Notes: generated by a model not told the origin, from the sequence alone. Counted from the stretch's first letter, positions 1-8,115 are shown. The stretch is 64,000 nucleotides of DNA from Limnohabitans lacus (GCF_030053395.1 NZ_JASGBH010000005.1:124001-188000), one strand, 5' to 3'. Made by a program: numbers and translations.

Positions 1-288
1 TTTGGCAGGTGTCTCGTCCATGTGTTTGGCCGCCAGCGCCGCCATCACGGCCGCGCTGCCGATGGCGTCCAGCACCGCGCTGATGACGCCGCCGTGGATG
101 CGGTTGTAGGCAAAGTGGCCCACCAGTTCTGGCCGCATGTCGATGCGGGCCTCCACCCCCTCGGGCGTGACTTTGACCAGTTTCAGGCCCAAGGTTTTGT
201 TGAAAACGATTTTTTCTTCGTAGATTTCGCGAAAGCCCTCGATGTATTCGGGCTCAAGGATGACGGGGGTGGGGGTGCGGTGGGGCAT
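1..288 (-). CDS. PaaI-type hot-dog thioesterase, truncated by the window edge
   Basis: The reading frame opens at an ATG whose complement ends at 288 and stays open through base 1, giving 96 residues; the C-terminal part lies outside the window. Residues about 60-75 read YNRIHGGVISAVLDAIG, the HGG-x-D segment of the hot-dog thioesterase family (PaaI/YbgC-like), where the Asp helps activate water to hydrolyse acyl-CoA thioesters. It lies downstream of an enoyl-CoA isomerase-like gene on the same strand, which fits acyl-CoA metabolism. The substrate cannot be told. Confidence is limited by truncation only. Confidence 0.8.
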   Translation of the reverse strand, partial: MPHRTPTPVILEPEYIEGFREIYEEKIVFNKTLGLKLVKVTPEGVEARIDMRPELVGHFAYNRIHGGVISAVLDAIGSAAVMAALAAKHMDETPAK

Positions 289-340
289 CCGATCATTTTA
301 TCGATGAGCGGACCAGTGCCGTCGGTGTGCATAACCGTCG

Positions 341-416
341 GGGGCTTCAGCCCCAACACGGGCCTGAGCCGAAGCCGACTATGTCGGACCTGAAGTTACC
401 GACCTGCGGGCTCAGG
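341..416. repeat. REP-like nested inverted repeats
   Basis: The gap between two minus-strand genes is packed with inverted repeats: GGGGCT-TC-AGCCCC at 341-354, CCGAC/GTCGG at 375-387, and an outer pair CCTGAGCC (363-370) / GGCTCAGG (409-416). The leading sequence CCGTCGGGG..CTTCAGCCCC resembles the repeat near 4.4 kb. It probably belongs to a dispersed REP-like family and may also stop transcription from the gene ending at 420. No coding function is seen. Confidence 0.5.
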
Positions 417-419
417 GCA

Positions 420-1184
420 TCACAGCTTGGAAAAATCAGGCTTGCGCTTTTCCATGAAAGCACCAAAGGCTTCGCGGGCAGCAGGTTCACGCAGCATGCG
501 GCCAAAGCTTTGGCCCTCTTCGTCCATCTTGGCCAGCACTTCTTGTTGGTAGCCGCCCTTCATCAAGCGCTTGGTCTCGATCAGCGAGGACAAAGGCTTG
601 CCCGCCAGCTTGCGGGCTTGGGCTTGGGCGTAGCCGTTCACTTCGGTCGGCGGCACCACGCGGTTGACCAAGCCGACTTCTTGCGCGGCCTCGGCAAAGA
701 AGGGATCACCCATGAGCAAGGCTTCTGCAGCACGGTGGTAACCAAACATGCGCGGCGCCAGCACACTCGAGGCCGCTTCGGGGCACAGACCCAGATTCAC
801 AAAGGGCATGGAAAATGCCGCGTTGTCGCCGGCATAGACCAAATCGCAATGGAAGAGCATGGTGGTACCGATGCCCACCGCAGGGCCGGCCACCGCGGCC
901 AGCAGCGGTTTTTCAAACGTGGCGATGCCACGCAAAAATCGGAACACTGGCGACTCTTGGGTGCTGGGTGGTTGGTTCAAAAAGTCACCAATGTCATTGC
1001 CCGCACTGAAGATGCTTTCATGGCCCTGGAACAGCACCACGCGCACCGACGCATCGGCCGCGGCTTGCGCGACCGCATCGGCCATGGCCGCGTACATGGT
1101 GGAAGTGATGGAATTCTTTTTGTCCAGTCGGTTGAAGGTGATGGTCATCACCCCTGCGTCGATGTGGGTCAGGATGTCAGACAT
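420..1184 (-). CDS. enoyl-CoA hydratase/isomerase family protein, isomerase-like
   Basis: A 254-residue crotonase-fold protein. The oxyanion-hole segment is FSAGNDIGDF (about residues 59-68), and the second active-site region reads LGLCPEAASS, which carries one acidic residue. The first glutamate of classical hydratases (in the GGGCE segment) is replaced, since this protein has VGIGTTMLFHCDL there. A single active-site glutamate in a PEA-S-S context is typical of delta3,delta2-enoyl-CoA isomerases rather than hydratases, so an isomerase of unsaturated fatty acid oxidation is the better guess. The neighbours are an acyl-CoA dehydrogenase and a thioesterase on the same strand. The exact reaction is inferred. 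Confidence 0.85.
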   Translation of the reverse strand: MSDILTHIDAGVMTITFNRLDKKNSITSTMYAAMADAVAQAAADASVRVVLFQGHESIFSAGNDIGDFLNQPPSTQESPVFRFLRGIATFEKPLLAAVAGPAVGIGTTMLFHCDLVYAGDNAAFSMPFVNLGLCPEAASSVLAPRMFGYHRAAEALLMGDPFFAEAAQEVGLVNRVVPPTEVNGYAQAQARKLAGKPLSSLIETKRLMKGGYQQEVLAKMDEEGQSFGRMLREPAAREAFGAFMEKRKPDFSKL

Positions 1185-1201
1185 GTTGCTCTCATTCCAA
1201 A

Positions 1202-1225
1202 TGAAAAGGCCGCCCCAAGGGCGGC
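1202..1225 (-). terminator. rho-independent terminator after the DUF2147 gene
   Basis: A 7-bp GC stem, GCCGCCC (1209-1215) and GGGCGGC (1219-1225), closes a CAA loop. On the minus strand it is followed by CTTTT. It lies just beyond the stop codon at 1248 of the minus-strand gene and before the start of the next gene, so it should separate the two transcripts. Confidence 0.75.
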
Positions 1226-1247
1226 ACGGTGATGAAAAATCGCGGGC

Positions 1248-1688
1248 TCAAGGGGCCTTGACCCACAACTGGTTGCGCCAGAACGGGCCCAGAAAACCGC
1301 GCACCTGCAGTTTCGCGCCCCCCTCGACGGGCGTCAGTCGCACGCGGTACAGCTTGCCCTCTTCCGGATCGAGGATCTCTCCGCCTTCCCAATACTCGTT
1401 GCCCGCCGACTTCTTCACACCGCGGATGATCTCCATGCCGAGGATGGTCTGGCCCTTGCGGTCGTCCGCGCATTTGTCGCACTTGGCCGCAGGGTCTGCG
1501 CCCTTGCGCAGGATCTGGCTGACCTTGCCTCGCAAGACGCCACCTGCGTCTTCGATGGTGACAACACTCTTGGTCTCTCCGGTTTTGTCATCAATGGTGT
1601 GCCAACGACCCACCGGACTGTTGGCCTGAGCGGCCAAGGCCAAAAAGCCCATGCCGGCCAGCGTCATCGTGCGCAATATGTTTTTCAT
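1248..1688 (-). CDS. DUF2147 family secreted protein
   Basis: A 146-residue protein beginning with a signal peptide (MKNILRTMTLAGMGFLALAAQA, cleavage expected after AQA). The mature part starts NSPVGRWHTIDDKTG and contains a CDKCADD segment, then ILGMEIIRG and a C-terminal FWRNQLWVKAP. This is the lipocalin-like DUF2147 pattern found in periplasmic proteins of many proteobacteria; no biochemical role is established for the family that I can cite. The two cysteines three residues apart could form a disulfide or bind metal, which is inference. A terminator follows directly. Confidence 0.85.
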   Translation of the reverse strand: MKNILRTMTLAGMGFLALAAQANSPVGRWHTIDDKTGETKSVVTIEDAGGVLRGKVSQILRKGADPAAKCDKCADDRKGQTILGMEIIRGVKKSAGNEYWEGGEILDPEEGKLYRVRLTPVEGGAKLQVRGFLGPFWRNQLWVKAP

Positions 1689-1711
1689 GGTTCAACTCCT
1701 GAAGTGCGCAA

Positions 1712-3523
1712 TCATGCCAAAGCGGCTTCGGTGTCCATCAACGCCTCGCTGCCCGCACGGATGCGGCGCATCAAGGTCGACGTCTCGGGCATCATGCGCG
1801 AGAAATAAAAACGTGCCGTCTGCAACTTGGCTTGGTAGAAGGGATCGGGCCGCTGTGCGGCCTCTTCGGCTTCGGCCAGTTTGGCCAAGGCCACTTGGGC
1901 CGAGCGCGCCCAAAAATAGCCCATCACCAAGTGACCCACCACCCGCAGGTAGTCCACCGCAGCAGCGCCCACCTCGTCGGCATTGCTCATGGCCTTCATA
2001 CCGACTTCGCCGGTCAGCTGGGTCAGCTTACCGCCCAGATCGGCCAAGGGCTTGATGAACTCGCCCATGGCTTCGTTGGCCATCTCGGCCTTGACCAATT
2101 GCTCGACCAGCTTGCCAAATTTCTTCAGGCTTGCGCCCTGGTTGCCCAGCACTTTGCGACCCAGCAGATCCAGCGACTGGATGGCGTTGGTGCCTTCATA
2201 AATCATGTTGATGCGGGCATCGCGCACGAACTGCTCCATGCCCCACTCCTTGATGTAGCCGTGGCCGCCAAACACCTGCTGGCACTCGGTGGTGGACTGC
2301 CAGGCATTGTCGGTGGTGAAGGCTTTGACGATGGGCGTGAGCAAAGCCACCATCTCGGCCGCTTCCGCACGCACCGTTTCGTCGGGGTGGTTGATCTCTT
2401 TGTCCAGCAGCAAAGCACAAAAGCAAGCCAGCGCACGGCCACCTTCGGCGTAGGCTTTGGCCGTCATCAAGGCGCGACGCACTTCGGGGTGCACGATGAT
2501 CGGGTCGGCCGGTTTGCCAGGCGCCTTCACGCCAGTGAGAGAACGCATCTGCACGCGGTCTTTGGCATAGGCCAGCGCATTTTGATAAGCCACTTCGGTC
2601 AGACCCAGCGACTGGTTGCCCACGCCCAAACGGGCGGCGTTCATCATCACGAACATGGCGGCCAGGCCCTTGTTGGGCTGCCCCACCAGGGTGCCGACCG
2701 CGCCGTCGAGCACCATCTGGCAGGTGGCATTGCCGTGGATGCCCATCTTGTGTTCGAGGCCGCCGCAGTAAATGCCATTGCGCTCGCCGATCTGACCGTC
2801 AGCCGACACTTGGAACTTGGGCACCAAAAACAAGCTGATGCCTTTGCTGCCCGGAGGCGCGTCGGGCAAACGGGCCAGCACCAAGTGCACGATGTTGGCG
2901 GCCAGGTCGTGCTCACCCGCGCTGATGAAAATCTTTTGGCCGGTGATGCGGTAGCTGCCGTCGGCCTGGGGTTCGGCCTTGGTGCGCAACATGCCCAAGT
3001 CGGTCCCGCAATGCGGCTCGGTCAGGCACATGGTGCCGGTCCATTCGCCGCTGGTCAGCTTGGGCAAGAACAAAGCTTTTTGCTCGGGCGTGCCGTGCGC
3101 GTGCAGGGCTTCATAAGCGCCGTGCGACAAGCCGGGGTACATGGTCCAGGCTTGGTTGGCCGAGTTGAGCATTTCATAGAAACACTGGTTCACCACAAAA
3201 GGCAGGCCTTGGCCGCCGAAGTCTGGATCGCAGCTGAGCGAGGGCCAGCCGCCGGCCACGTACTGGGCATAGGCTGCCTTGAAGCCATCGGGAGCCTTGA
3301 CATCGTGCGTGTCGCGGTTGAGCTGGCAACCTTGGGTGTCGCCCGAAATGTTCAAAGGAAAAATCACCTCAGCGGCGAATTTGCCACCTTCTTCCAGCAC
3401 CGCGTTGATGGTGTCGGCATCGGTGTCGGCGTGCTTGGGCAATGCTTTGAGTTCGTCGGTGACGTTGAACAATTCATGCAACACAAATTGCATGTCGCGC
3501 AGGGGTGGGTTGTAAACGGGCAT
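1712..3523 (-). CDS. acyl-CoA dehydrogenase, DmdC-like long form
   Basis: A 603-residue FAD enzyme for alpha,beta-dehydrogenation of an acyl-CoA. It has the family order: N-terminal helical domain, middle beta domain with MCLTEPHCGTDLG (about residues 165-177), C-terminal helical domain with GGHGYIKEW and IYEGTNAIQSLDLLGRKV, and an extra C-terminal domain of about 130 residues. That long architecture matches the 3-methylmercaptopropionyl-CoA dehydrogenase (DmdC)/long FadE-like group, about 590-600 residues, rather than 380-residue short-chain enzymes. A divergently unrelated TetR gene lies just upstream on the same strand and may control it. The substrate is not determinable from sequence. 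Confidence 0.9.
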   Translation of the reverse strand: MPVYNPPLRDMQFVLHELFNVTDELKALPKHADTDADTINAVLEEGGKFAAEVIFPLNISGDTQGCQLNRDTHDVKAPDGFKAAYAQYVAGGWPSLSCDPDFGGQGLPFVVNQCFYEMLNSANQAWTMYPGLSHGAYEALHAHGTPEQKALFLPKLTSGEWTGTMCLTEPHCGTDLGMLRTKAEPQADGSYRITGQKIFISAGEHDLAANIVHLVLARLPDAPPGSKGISLFLVPKFQVSADGQIGERNGIYCGGLEHKMGIHGNATCQMVLDGAVGTLVGQPNKGLAAMFVMMNAARLGVGNQSLGLTEVAYQNALAYAKDRVQMRSLTGVKAPGKPADPIIVHPEVRRALMTAKAYAEGGRALACFCALLLDKEINHPDETVRAEAAEMVALLTPIVKAFTTDNAWQSTTECQQVFGGHGYIKEWGMEQFVRDARINMIYEGTNAIQSLDLLGRKVLGNQGASLKKFGKLVEQLVKAEMANEAMGEFIKPLADLGGKLTQLTGEVGMKAMSNADEVGAAAVDYLRVVGHLVMGYFWARSAQVALAKLAEAEEAAQRPDPFYQAKLQTARFYFSRMMPETSTLMRRIRAGSEALMDTEAALA

Positions 3524-3541
3524 GGTGTTTTCCTGAAAAAA

Positions 3542-4255
3542 TCAAATGTTGCTGGGTTTGCGTGCGCGTTTGGCGGCAGGCTTTTGGGAAGGGGTCATGG
3601 GAGCCTCTGCATAGCGGTCCAGGATGTGGGCAAAGCCCTGGCGTGCACGCTCTGTGGCTGCAGGGTTGCGCAAAAACCGGGCTTCGTAATGCAGCGCCAG
3701 GATAAGGCCGTGGATCTCAAAAGCGATCTGCCGCGCATCGGACTGGCGGCTGAGCTGTCCTTCCACCTGGGCCAACTCAACGGCGCGGCGCAATGCCGTT
3801 TGCCAACTGGCCACGGACGATGCCAAGGCATCGCGCACCGGACCGCTGCGGTCATCGAACTCGACCGCGCCACTGATGTAGATGCAGCCCGAATCGATCT
3901 CGGCCGAGGTCTGCACCATCCAGTTGTCAAACAGGGCTTGCAGGCGTGGCAAGCCCCGGGGCTTTTGCATGGCCGAATAGAAAACATCCGCCTCAAAACG
4001 CGTGTGGTATTCGCGGATGACGGAAATCTGGAGTTCTTCTCGCGAGCCAAAATGGGCGAACACGCCCGATTTGCTCATGCCGGTGACTTCGGCCAAAGCG
4101 CCTATCGACAAGCCTTCCAAGCCTATTTGCGAGGCCAGGCGCAGCGCCGCATCGATGATCACCGACTTGGTCTGCTGGCCTTTGATGAGCACGCGCCGGC
4201 CAGGTTCGGCCACGGGCAGGCTTTGAACTTTGGATGAGATTGGAGATTCGGACAT
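3542..4255 (-). CDS. TetR/AcrR family transcriptional regulator
   Basis: A 237-residue regulator. Residues about 26-75 form the TetR helix-turn-helix, with SIGALAEVTGMSKSGVFAHFGSREEL as the recognition region (quoted in parts: GMSKSGVFAHFGS). The C-terminal ligand domain resembles the TetR_C group that follows acyl-CoA related regulators. The end is lysine/arginine-rich (KPAAKRARKPSNI). It is 18 bp upstream of the acyl-CoA dehydrogenase on the same strand, so the two are likely co-transcribed. A near-perfect palindrome lies 8 bp upstream of its start, suggesting autoregulation. The ligand is unknown. Confidence 0.88.
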   Translation of the reverse strand: MSESPISSKVQSLPVAEPGRRVLIKGQQTKSVIIDAALRLASQIGLEGLSIGALAEVTGMSKSGVFAHFGSREELQISVIREYHTRFEADVFYSAMQKPRGLPRLQALFDNWMVQTSAEIDSGCIYISGAVEFDDRSGPVRDALASSVASWQTALRRAVELAQVEGQLSRQSDARQIAFEIHGLILALHYEARFLRNPAATERARQGFAHILDRYAEAPMTPSQKPAAKRARKPSNI

Positions 4256-4262
4256 GGTGAAT

Positions 4263-4288
4263 CAAAAAAGAACGATCGTTCTATTTTG
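4263..4288. promoter_or_regulatory. palindromic TetR operator candidate
   Basis: The core AGAACGATCGTTCT (4269-4282) is a perfect 14-bp palindrome, and the flanks extend it to 26 bp with only one mismatched pair. It sits directly upstream of the TetR gene start at 4255. The form AACGATCGTT is typical of TetR-family operators. Control of the regulator and the acyl-CoA dehydrogenase behind it is inferred from position. Confidence 0.7.
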
Positions 4289-4354
4289 CACCAAAACCGG
4301 ATCCGATCACACAAGCCCTGTACATGTCAGGGTAAATCGGGAGGTCAGCAAACC

Positions 4355-4412
4355 GTCGGGGCTAAAGCCACCAACCTACAAGACCCTGTAGGTCGGCGAC
4401 TTCAGCCCCGAC
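4355..4412. repeat. REP-like nested inverted repeat
   Basis: Outer arms GTCGGGGCT (4355-4363) and AGCCCCGAC (4404-4412) enclose an inner hairpin ACCTACA (4374-4380) / TGTAGGT (4387-4393) with a 6-base loop. The region lies beyond the end of the minus-strand operon that stops at 4437 and before the TetR promoter. It resembles the element at 341-416 and the hairpin at the end of cca. It may double as a transcription stop. Confidence 0.6.
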
Positions 4413-4436
4413 ATGGTTTTTCTAGATGGCTTGGGT

Positions 4437-5300
4437 TCAGGCTTTGAATGCCACCACTTTCTGGGTTTGCTCGCCCAGACCGTCAATGCCCAAGCGCATC
4501 ACGTCACCGCGCTTGAGGAAGACTGGCGCTGGTTTGCCATCGACCTTGACGCCCATGCCCACACCGGGAGGGGTGCCGGTGGTGATGATGTCGCCTGGCT
4601 CGAGCGTCATGAACTGGCTCACATAGCTAACCAGCTTGGCCACGCCAAAGATCATGGTTTTGGTGTTGCCGGTTTGAAAGCGCACGCCGTTCACATCGAG
4701 CCACATGCCCAAAGCTTGGGGGTTGGGCACTTCGTCGCGCGTGACCAGCCATGGGCCGACGGGGCCGAAGGTGTCGCAACCCTTGCCCTTGTCCCAGCTG
4801 CCGCCCAATTCCAATTGATATTCGCGCTCGCTCACATCGTTGACCACGCAGTAACCGGCCACATGGCTGATGGCGTCTTTTTGGGTCACATAACGTGCGC
4901 GTGTGCCGATCACGATGCCCAGCTCGACTTCCCAGTCAGATTTTTTGGAGCCTTTGGGCAGCATGACGTCATCGTCCGCACCCTGGATGCAAGAAATCGC
5001 CTTGGTGAACACGATGGGCTCTTTGGGGATCGGCATGCCGGACTCGGCCGCATGGTCGGCGTAGTTCAGGCCAATGGCAATGAACTTGCTGGTGGACGAA
5101 ATGGGCGTGCCAAAACGCTTTTTGCCGCGCACCAAAGGCAGCTTGTCGGTCTTGACCTTGGCCAGCTTGGCCAGCGCCTTGTCGTTCAGCAGATCGGGTG
5201 TGATGTCTTTGACCACGCTGCTCAGGTCGCGCAAGCGGCCATCGGCGTCAATCAGACCAGGTTTTTCCTTGCCGGCTTGGCCATAGCGAACGAGTTTCAT
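4437..5300 (-). CDS. fumarylacetoacetate hydrolase family protein, probable 2,4-diketo-3-deoxy-sugar-acid hydrolase
   Basis: A 287-residue FAH-fold enzyme. The fold's active-site segments are visible: IGLNYADHAAESG (about residues 95-107), the metal-binding EVELGIVIG, NDVSEREYQ and ITTGTPPGVGMG. Members of this subgroup split 2,4-diketo-3-deoxy acids (L-rhamnonate and L-fuconate routes) into pyruvate and a small hydroxy acid, needing a divalent metal. It is the last gene of a four-gene operon with a sugar-acid dehydratase and two SDRs, exactly the set needed for that route. Ureidoglycolate lyase-like annotation is the alternative but has no support from neighbours. Confidence 0.85.
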   Translation of the reverse strand: MKLVRYGQAGKEKPGLIDADGRLRDLSSVVKDITPDLLNDKALAKLAKVKTDKLPLVRGKKRFGTPISSTSKFIAIGLNYADHAAESGMPIPKEPIVFTKAISCIQGADDDVMLPKGSKKSDWEVELGIVIGTRARYVTQKDAISHVAGYCVVNDVSEREYQLELGGSWDKGKGCDTFGPVGPWLVTRDEVPNPQALGMWLDVNGVRFQTGNTKTMIFGVAKLVSYVSQFMTLEPGDIITTGTPPGVGMGVKVDGKPAPVFLKRGDVMRLGIDGLGEQTQKVVAFKA

Positions 5301-5325
5301 AAATGCCTTTCAGTTTTCAAAAGAA

Positions 5326-6084
5326 TCAATAGGTGGAACGACCACCCGACAGGTCAAAGACCGCGCCGGTGGAGAAGGAACATTCTTCGGTGCTCAACCA
5401 GGTCACCATGGCCGCCACTTCTTCGGGCTCGCCAAAACGGGCCATCGGAATCTTGGACAACATGAATTGGATGTGCTCGGGCGTCATTTGATCAAAAATC
5501 GCCGTCTTCACAGCCGCCGGGGTGACACAGTTCACACGCACCCCGGTGTCGGCCAGCTCTTTGCCCAGCGATTTGGTGAGCCCGATGACCGCAGCCTTGC
5601 TGGCACTGTAAGCGCTGGCGTTGGGGTTGCCGTCTTTGCCCGCGACAGAGGCGATGTTGACGATGCGGCCGTAGTTGCGCGACTTCATGTGGGCACTCAG
5701 TTCGCGGCAGCAGTGGAACAGGCCGTGCACGTTCACATCGAACACCTGCTTCCAGGCGTCCACCGGGTACTCCCAAACTTTGACGTTGGGGCCGGTGATG
5801 CCCGCGCTGTTGACCAGCACATCGACGCCTGCCAGCGCGGTGGTTTGCGCCGTGGCCTGCACCACAGATTCGTGGCTGGCCACATCGACCTGCACCGTAT
5901 TGACCACAGCCCCTGACTGCGCCGCCCGCAATTGTTCGGCGGCGGCGCCCATGCCGGCCGCATCGCGGTCCCAGATGGTGACGCGTGCGCCAGAAGCCAG
6001 CATGCGCTGGGCAATGGCGAAACCCAAACCGGTGGCACCACCGGTGATGACCGCGTGGCGGCCTTTCATGTCGAGCAAATTCAT
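5326..6084 (-). CDS. SDR family oxidoreductase (second SDR of the sugar-acid operon)
   Basis: A 252-residue classical short-chain dehydrogenase: nucleotide motif TGGATGLG near residue 14, NSAG, catalytic Ser in VNIASVAG, and YSASK. The start at 6084 (MNLLDMKG) is preferred because an upstream ATG at 6102 lies inside the end of the previous gene and has no ribosome site; a much longer open frame upstream is antisense noise. It lies 17 bp after the first SDR. A pathway of this type needs one dehydrogenase for the 2-keto-3-deoxy acid and, often, one for the free sugar, so this one may oxidise the aldose or a different intermediate. Substrate unknown. Confidence 0.85.
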   Translation of the reverse strand: MNLLDMKGRHAVITGGATGLGFAIAQRMLASGARVTIWDRDAAGMGAAAEQLRAAQSGAVVNTVQVDVASHESVVQATAQTTALAGVDVLVNSAGITGPNVKVWEYPVDAWKQVFDVNVHGLFHCCRELSAHMKSRNYGRIVNIASVAGKDGNPNASAYSASKAAVIGLTKSLGKELADTGVRVNCVTPAAVKTAIFDQMTPEHIQFMLSKIPMARFGEPEEVAAMVTWLSTEECSFSTGAVFDLSGGRSTY

Positions 6085-6101
6085 AGGGTCTTTCTGAACC
6101 A

Positions 6102-6851
6102 TCAAATGGTCATGCCACCATCGACCATGTAGGCGTTGCCTGTGGCGAAGATGGATTCGTCGGAAGCGAGGAAGGTCACGATGGGCGCAATCTCTGCCGC
6201 CTGGGCCAAACGCCCCATTGGCTGGCGGTTGATGAAGTCCTTGCGGGCCTGCACCGGGTCGGCATAGCTGTTGATGCGGTCTTGCAGCGAGGGCGTGTCC
6301 ACGGTACCGGGGCAAATGCAGTTGCACCGGATGCCCTGACGCACATAGTCGGCAGCCACGCTTTTGGTCAGGCCAATGACGGCCGCCTTGCTGGTGCCAT
6401 AGATGAAGCGGTTGGGCAAGCCCTTGACGCTGGAGCAGACGCTGGCCATGTTGATGATGCTGCCGCCATGACCGTCTTTTTCGAACTGCGCCACCATTTT
6501 GGGAATGGCCGCCTGGATCATCCAAAACTGCGAGCGCACGTTCAGGTTGAACGCAAAGTCCCAGTCTTCATCGGTGGCCAGTTCGATGTTGCCGTTGTGC
6601 ACAAAACCAGCGCAATTGAAGATGATGTCGATGCGCGGCAAGCTGGCCACTTGCGCGGTGATCGCACTCTTGTCGAGCACATTCAGCACTGCGGTGTGCA
6701 CATTGGCCACGCCCTCGTAACTCTTGAGCAATGCGGCATTCACATCGGTGGCATACACGGTGGCGCCTTCTGCGGCCATGGCCAATGCAGCGGCCTGGCC
6801 GATGCCTTGCCCCGCGGCCGTGACCAGCGCGATTTTTCCTTTGAGTCTCAT
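6102..6851 (-). CDS. SDR family oxidoreductase, 2-keto-3-deoxy-L-fuconate dehydrogenase-like
   Basis: A 249-residue short-chain dehydrogenase with TAAGQGIG (NAD binding, about residues 11-18), FNCAG, catalytic Ser in INMASVCSS and YGTSK. The opening LKGKIALVTAAGQGIGQA and the segment GIRCNCICPGTVDTPSL are characteristic of the group that includes 2-keto-3-deoxy-L-fuconate dehydrogenase and BDH2/DHRS6. It overlaps the dehydratase gene by 4 bp (ATGA), so the two are translationally coupled. Together with the downstream hydrolase this supports oxidation at C4 of a 2-keto-3-deoxy acid. The chiral form of the substrate is not shown by sequence. Confidence 0.87.
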   Translation of the reverse strand: MRLKGKIALVTAAGQGIGQAAALAMAAEGATVYATDVNAALLKSYEGVANVHTAVLNVLDKSAITAQVASLPRIDIIFNCAGFVHNGNIELATDEDWDFAFNLNVRSQFWMIQAAIPKMVAQFEKDGHGGSIINMASVCSSVKGLPNRFIYGTSKAAVIGLTKSVAADYVRQGIRCNCICPGTVDTPSLQDRINSYADPVQARKDFINRQPMGRLAQAAEIAPIVTFLASDESIFATGNAYMVDGGMTI

Positions 6852-7963
6852 GGGGTTTTGATCTCCAGATGGGTGGTTTGTCTGTGGTTGATGGCGGGCC
6901 AGTCCCAGGCGATGCCAAGGCCTGGGGTTTCGGGGGGATGGGCAAAGCCATCCTCGACCTTCATGCGTGAGGTGGTGATGTCGTCAAGCTGTGGGATGTA
7001 TTCCACCCAAGTGGCATTGGGCACGGCGGCGCACAGGCTCACGTGCAGCTCCATCAAGAAGTGCGGACACACCGCCACATCAAAAGTCTCCGCCAAATGC
7101 GCCGTCTTGATCCACGGCGTGATGCCACCGATGCGCGCCACATCGGGCTGCACGATCGAGCAGGCGCCCTGCTCGAGGTATTCACGGAACTGCATCGGGT
7201 GGTACATCGACTCGCCCACTGCCACCGGTATGGTCGTGTGCTCGCGCAGCTGCCGGTGCCCCGACACATCTTCGGCAGGCATAGGCTCTTCGATCCAAGC
7301 CAGGCCCAGCCCGTCAAAAGCCCGTGCACGACGCACCACCTCGGCCCGGTTGAAGCCTTGGTTCGCATCGGTCATCAGCTCAAAGCTTGGCCCCACCGCG
7401 TCGCGCACCGCAGACAGGCGGGCCACGTCTTCGCTCACATGCGGACGACCAATCTTGATCTTGGCGCCTTTGAAGCCTTGGGCTTGCGCCGCCAGTGTTT
7501 GGTCCACCAGCGCCTGGGGTGACAGGTGCAGCCAACCGCCCTCGGTGGTGTAAAGCGGCACACGCGTTTGCGCCCCGCCCAGCAAGCGCCACAGCGGCAG
7601 GCCTTGGCTTTGCGCCCGCCAGTCCCACAAGGCCGTGTCCACGCAGGCCAGCGCCAGGCTGGTCATGGCCCCCACAGCGGTGGCGTGGGTGTGAAAAAAC
7701 AGGTCTTTCCAAATCGCCTCGACCCTGACCGGGTCCCGCCCGATCAGTCTCGGCGCCAAATGATCCTTGAGCAAGGCGATCACCGAAGAGCCACCGGTGC
7801 CGATCGTGTAGGCATAACCCGTGGCCTCGATGCCATCGCTGCAGTGCAGCGTGAGCAACACCGTTTCTTGCGTCACAAAGGACTGGATCGCATCGGTGCG
7901 CAAAACCTTGGGCGGCAAGTTCACTTGCCGAAGGCTCACGCGGTCAATGGTGACTGAAGACAT
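6848..7963 (-). CDS. enolase-superfamily sugar-acid dehydratase, mandelate racemase subgroup
   Basis: A 371-residue enzyme. The barrel shows K168-I-K170 as the KxK base, Asp199, Glu225 and Glu251 as Mg ligands, and the Asp274 / His301 dyad (CPHF), which defines the mandelate racemase subgroup. Such proteins mostly dehydrate acid sugars to 2-keto-3-deoxy acids. It is shorter than L-fuconate dehydratase (about 440 residues) and closer in length to the talarate/galactarate group, so the exact sugar is open. It is the first gene of the leftward operon and is divergent from a FadR-type regulator, whose operator lies between them. Confidence 0.87.
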   Translation of the reverse strand: MSSVTIDRVSLRQVNLPPKVLRTDAIQSFVTQETVLLTLHCSDGIEATGYAYTIGTGGSSVIALLKDHLAPRLIGRDPVRVEAIWKDLFFHTHATAVGAMTSLALACVDTALWDWRAQSQGLPLWRLLGGAQTRVPLYTTEGGWLHLSPQALVDQTLAAQAQGFKGAKIKIGRPHVSEDVARLSAVRDAVGPSFELMTDANQGFNRAEVVRRARAFDGLGLAWIEEPMPAEDVSGHRQLREHTTIPVAVGESMYHPMQFREYLEQGACSIVQPDVARIGGITPWIKTAHLAETFDVAVCPHFLMELHVSLCAAVPNATWVEYIPQLDDITTSRMKVEDGFAHPPETPGLGIAWDWPAINHRQTTHLEIKTP

Positions 7964-8079
7964 TTGAATTCAAAGCCAGTATTGGGCGCATCAAAGTTTG
8001 TGAGCATGCAGGCAGGATGCGCTGCACAGCGTCGTTCTTGCGACAGTCGACATGCGGGTTTGTGTGGAGTCAAAAGCGC

Positions 8080-8109
8080 TTGACCCATGAATTGGGAGCG
8101 TGTGATGAT
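8080..8109 (+). promoter_or_regulatory. candidate sigma-70 promoter of the FadR-type regulator
   Basis: TTGACC (8080-8085) is followed after 18 bp by GATGAT (8104-8109) with an upstream TG that could act as an extended -10. The match to consensus at -10 is moderate. The regulator starts 52 bp downstream and the operator candidate falls where transcription should begin. Confidence 0.35.
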
Positions 8110-8115
8110 TGTGCG

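Noticed and set aside
1832..4237. A plus-strand open frame of about 800 codons
   Set aside because: It is antisense to the acyl-CoA dehydrogenase and TetR genes, which have clear domains, and has mirror-frame composition.
6085..6525. Longer N terminus for the second SDR
   Set aside because: It is antisense-like low-complexity sequence overlapping the first SDR in another frame; the real start MNLLDMKG gives a normal SDR length.
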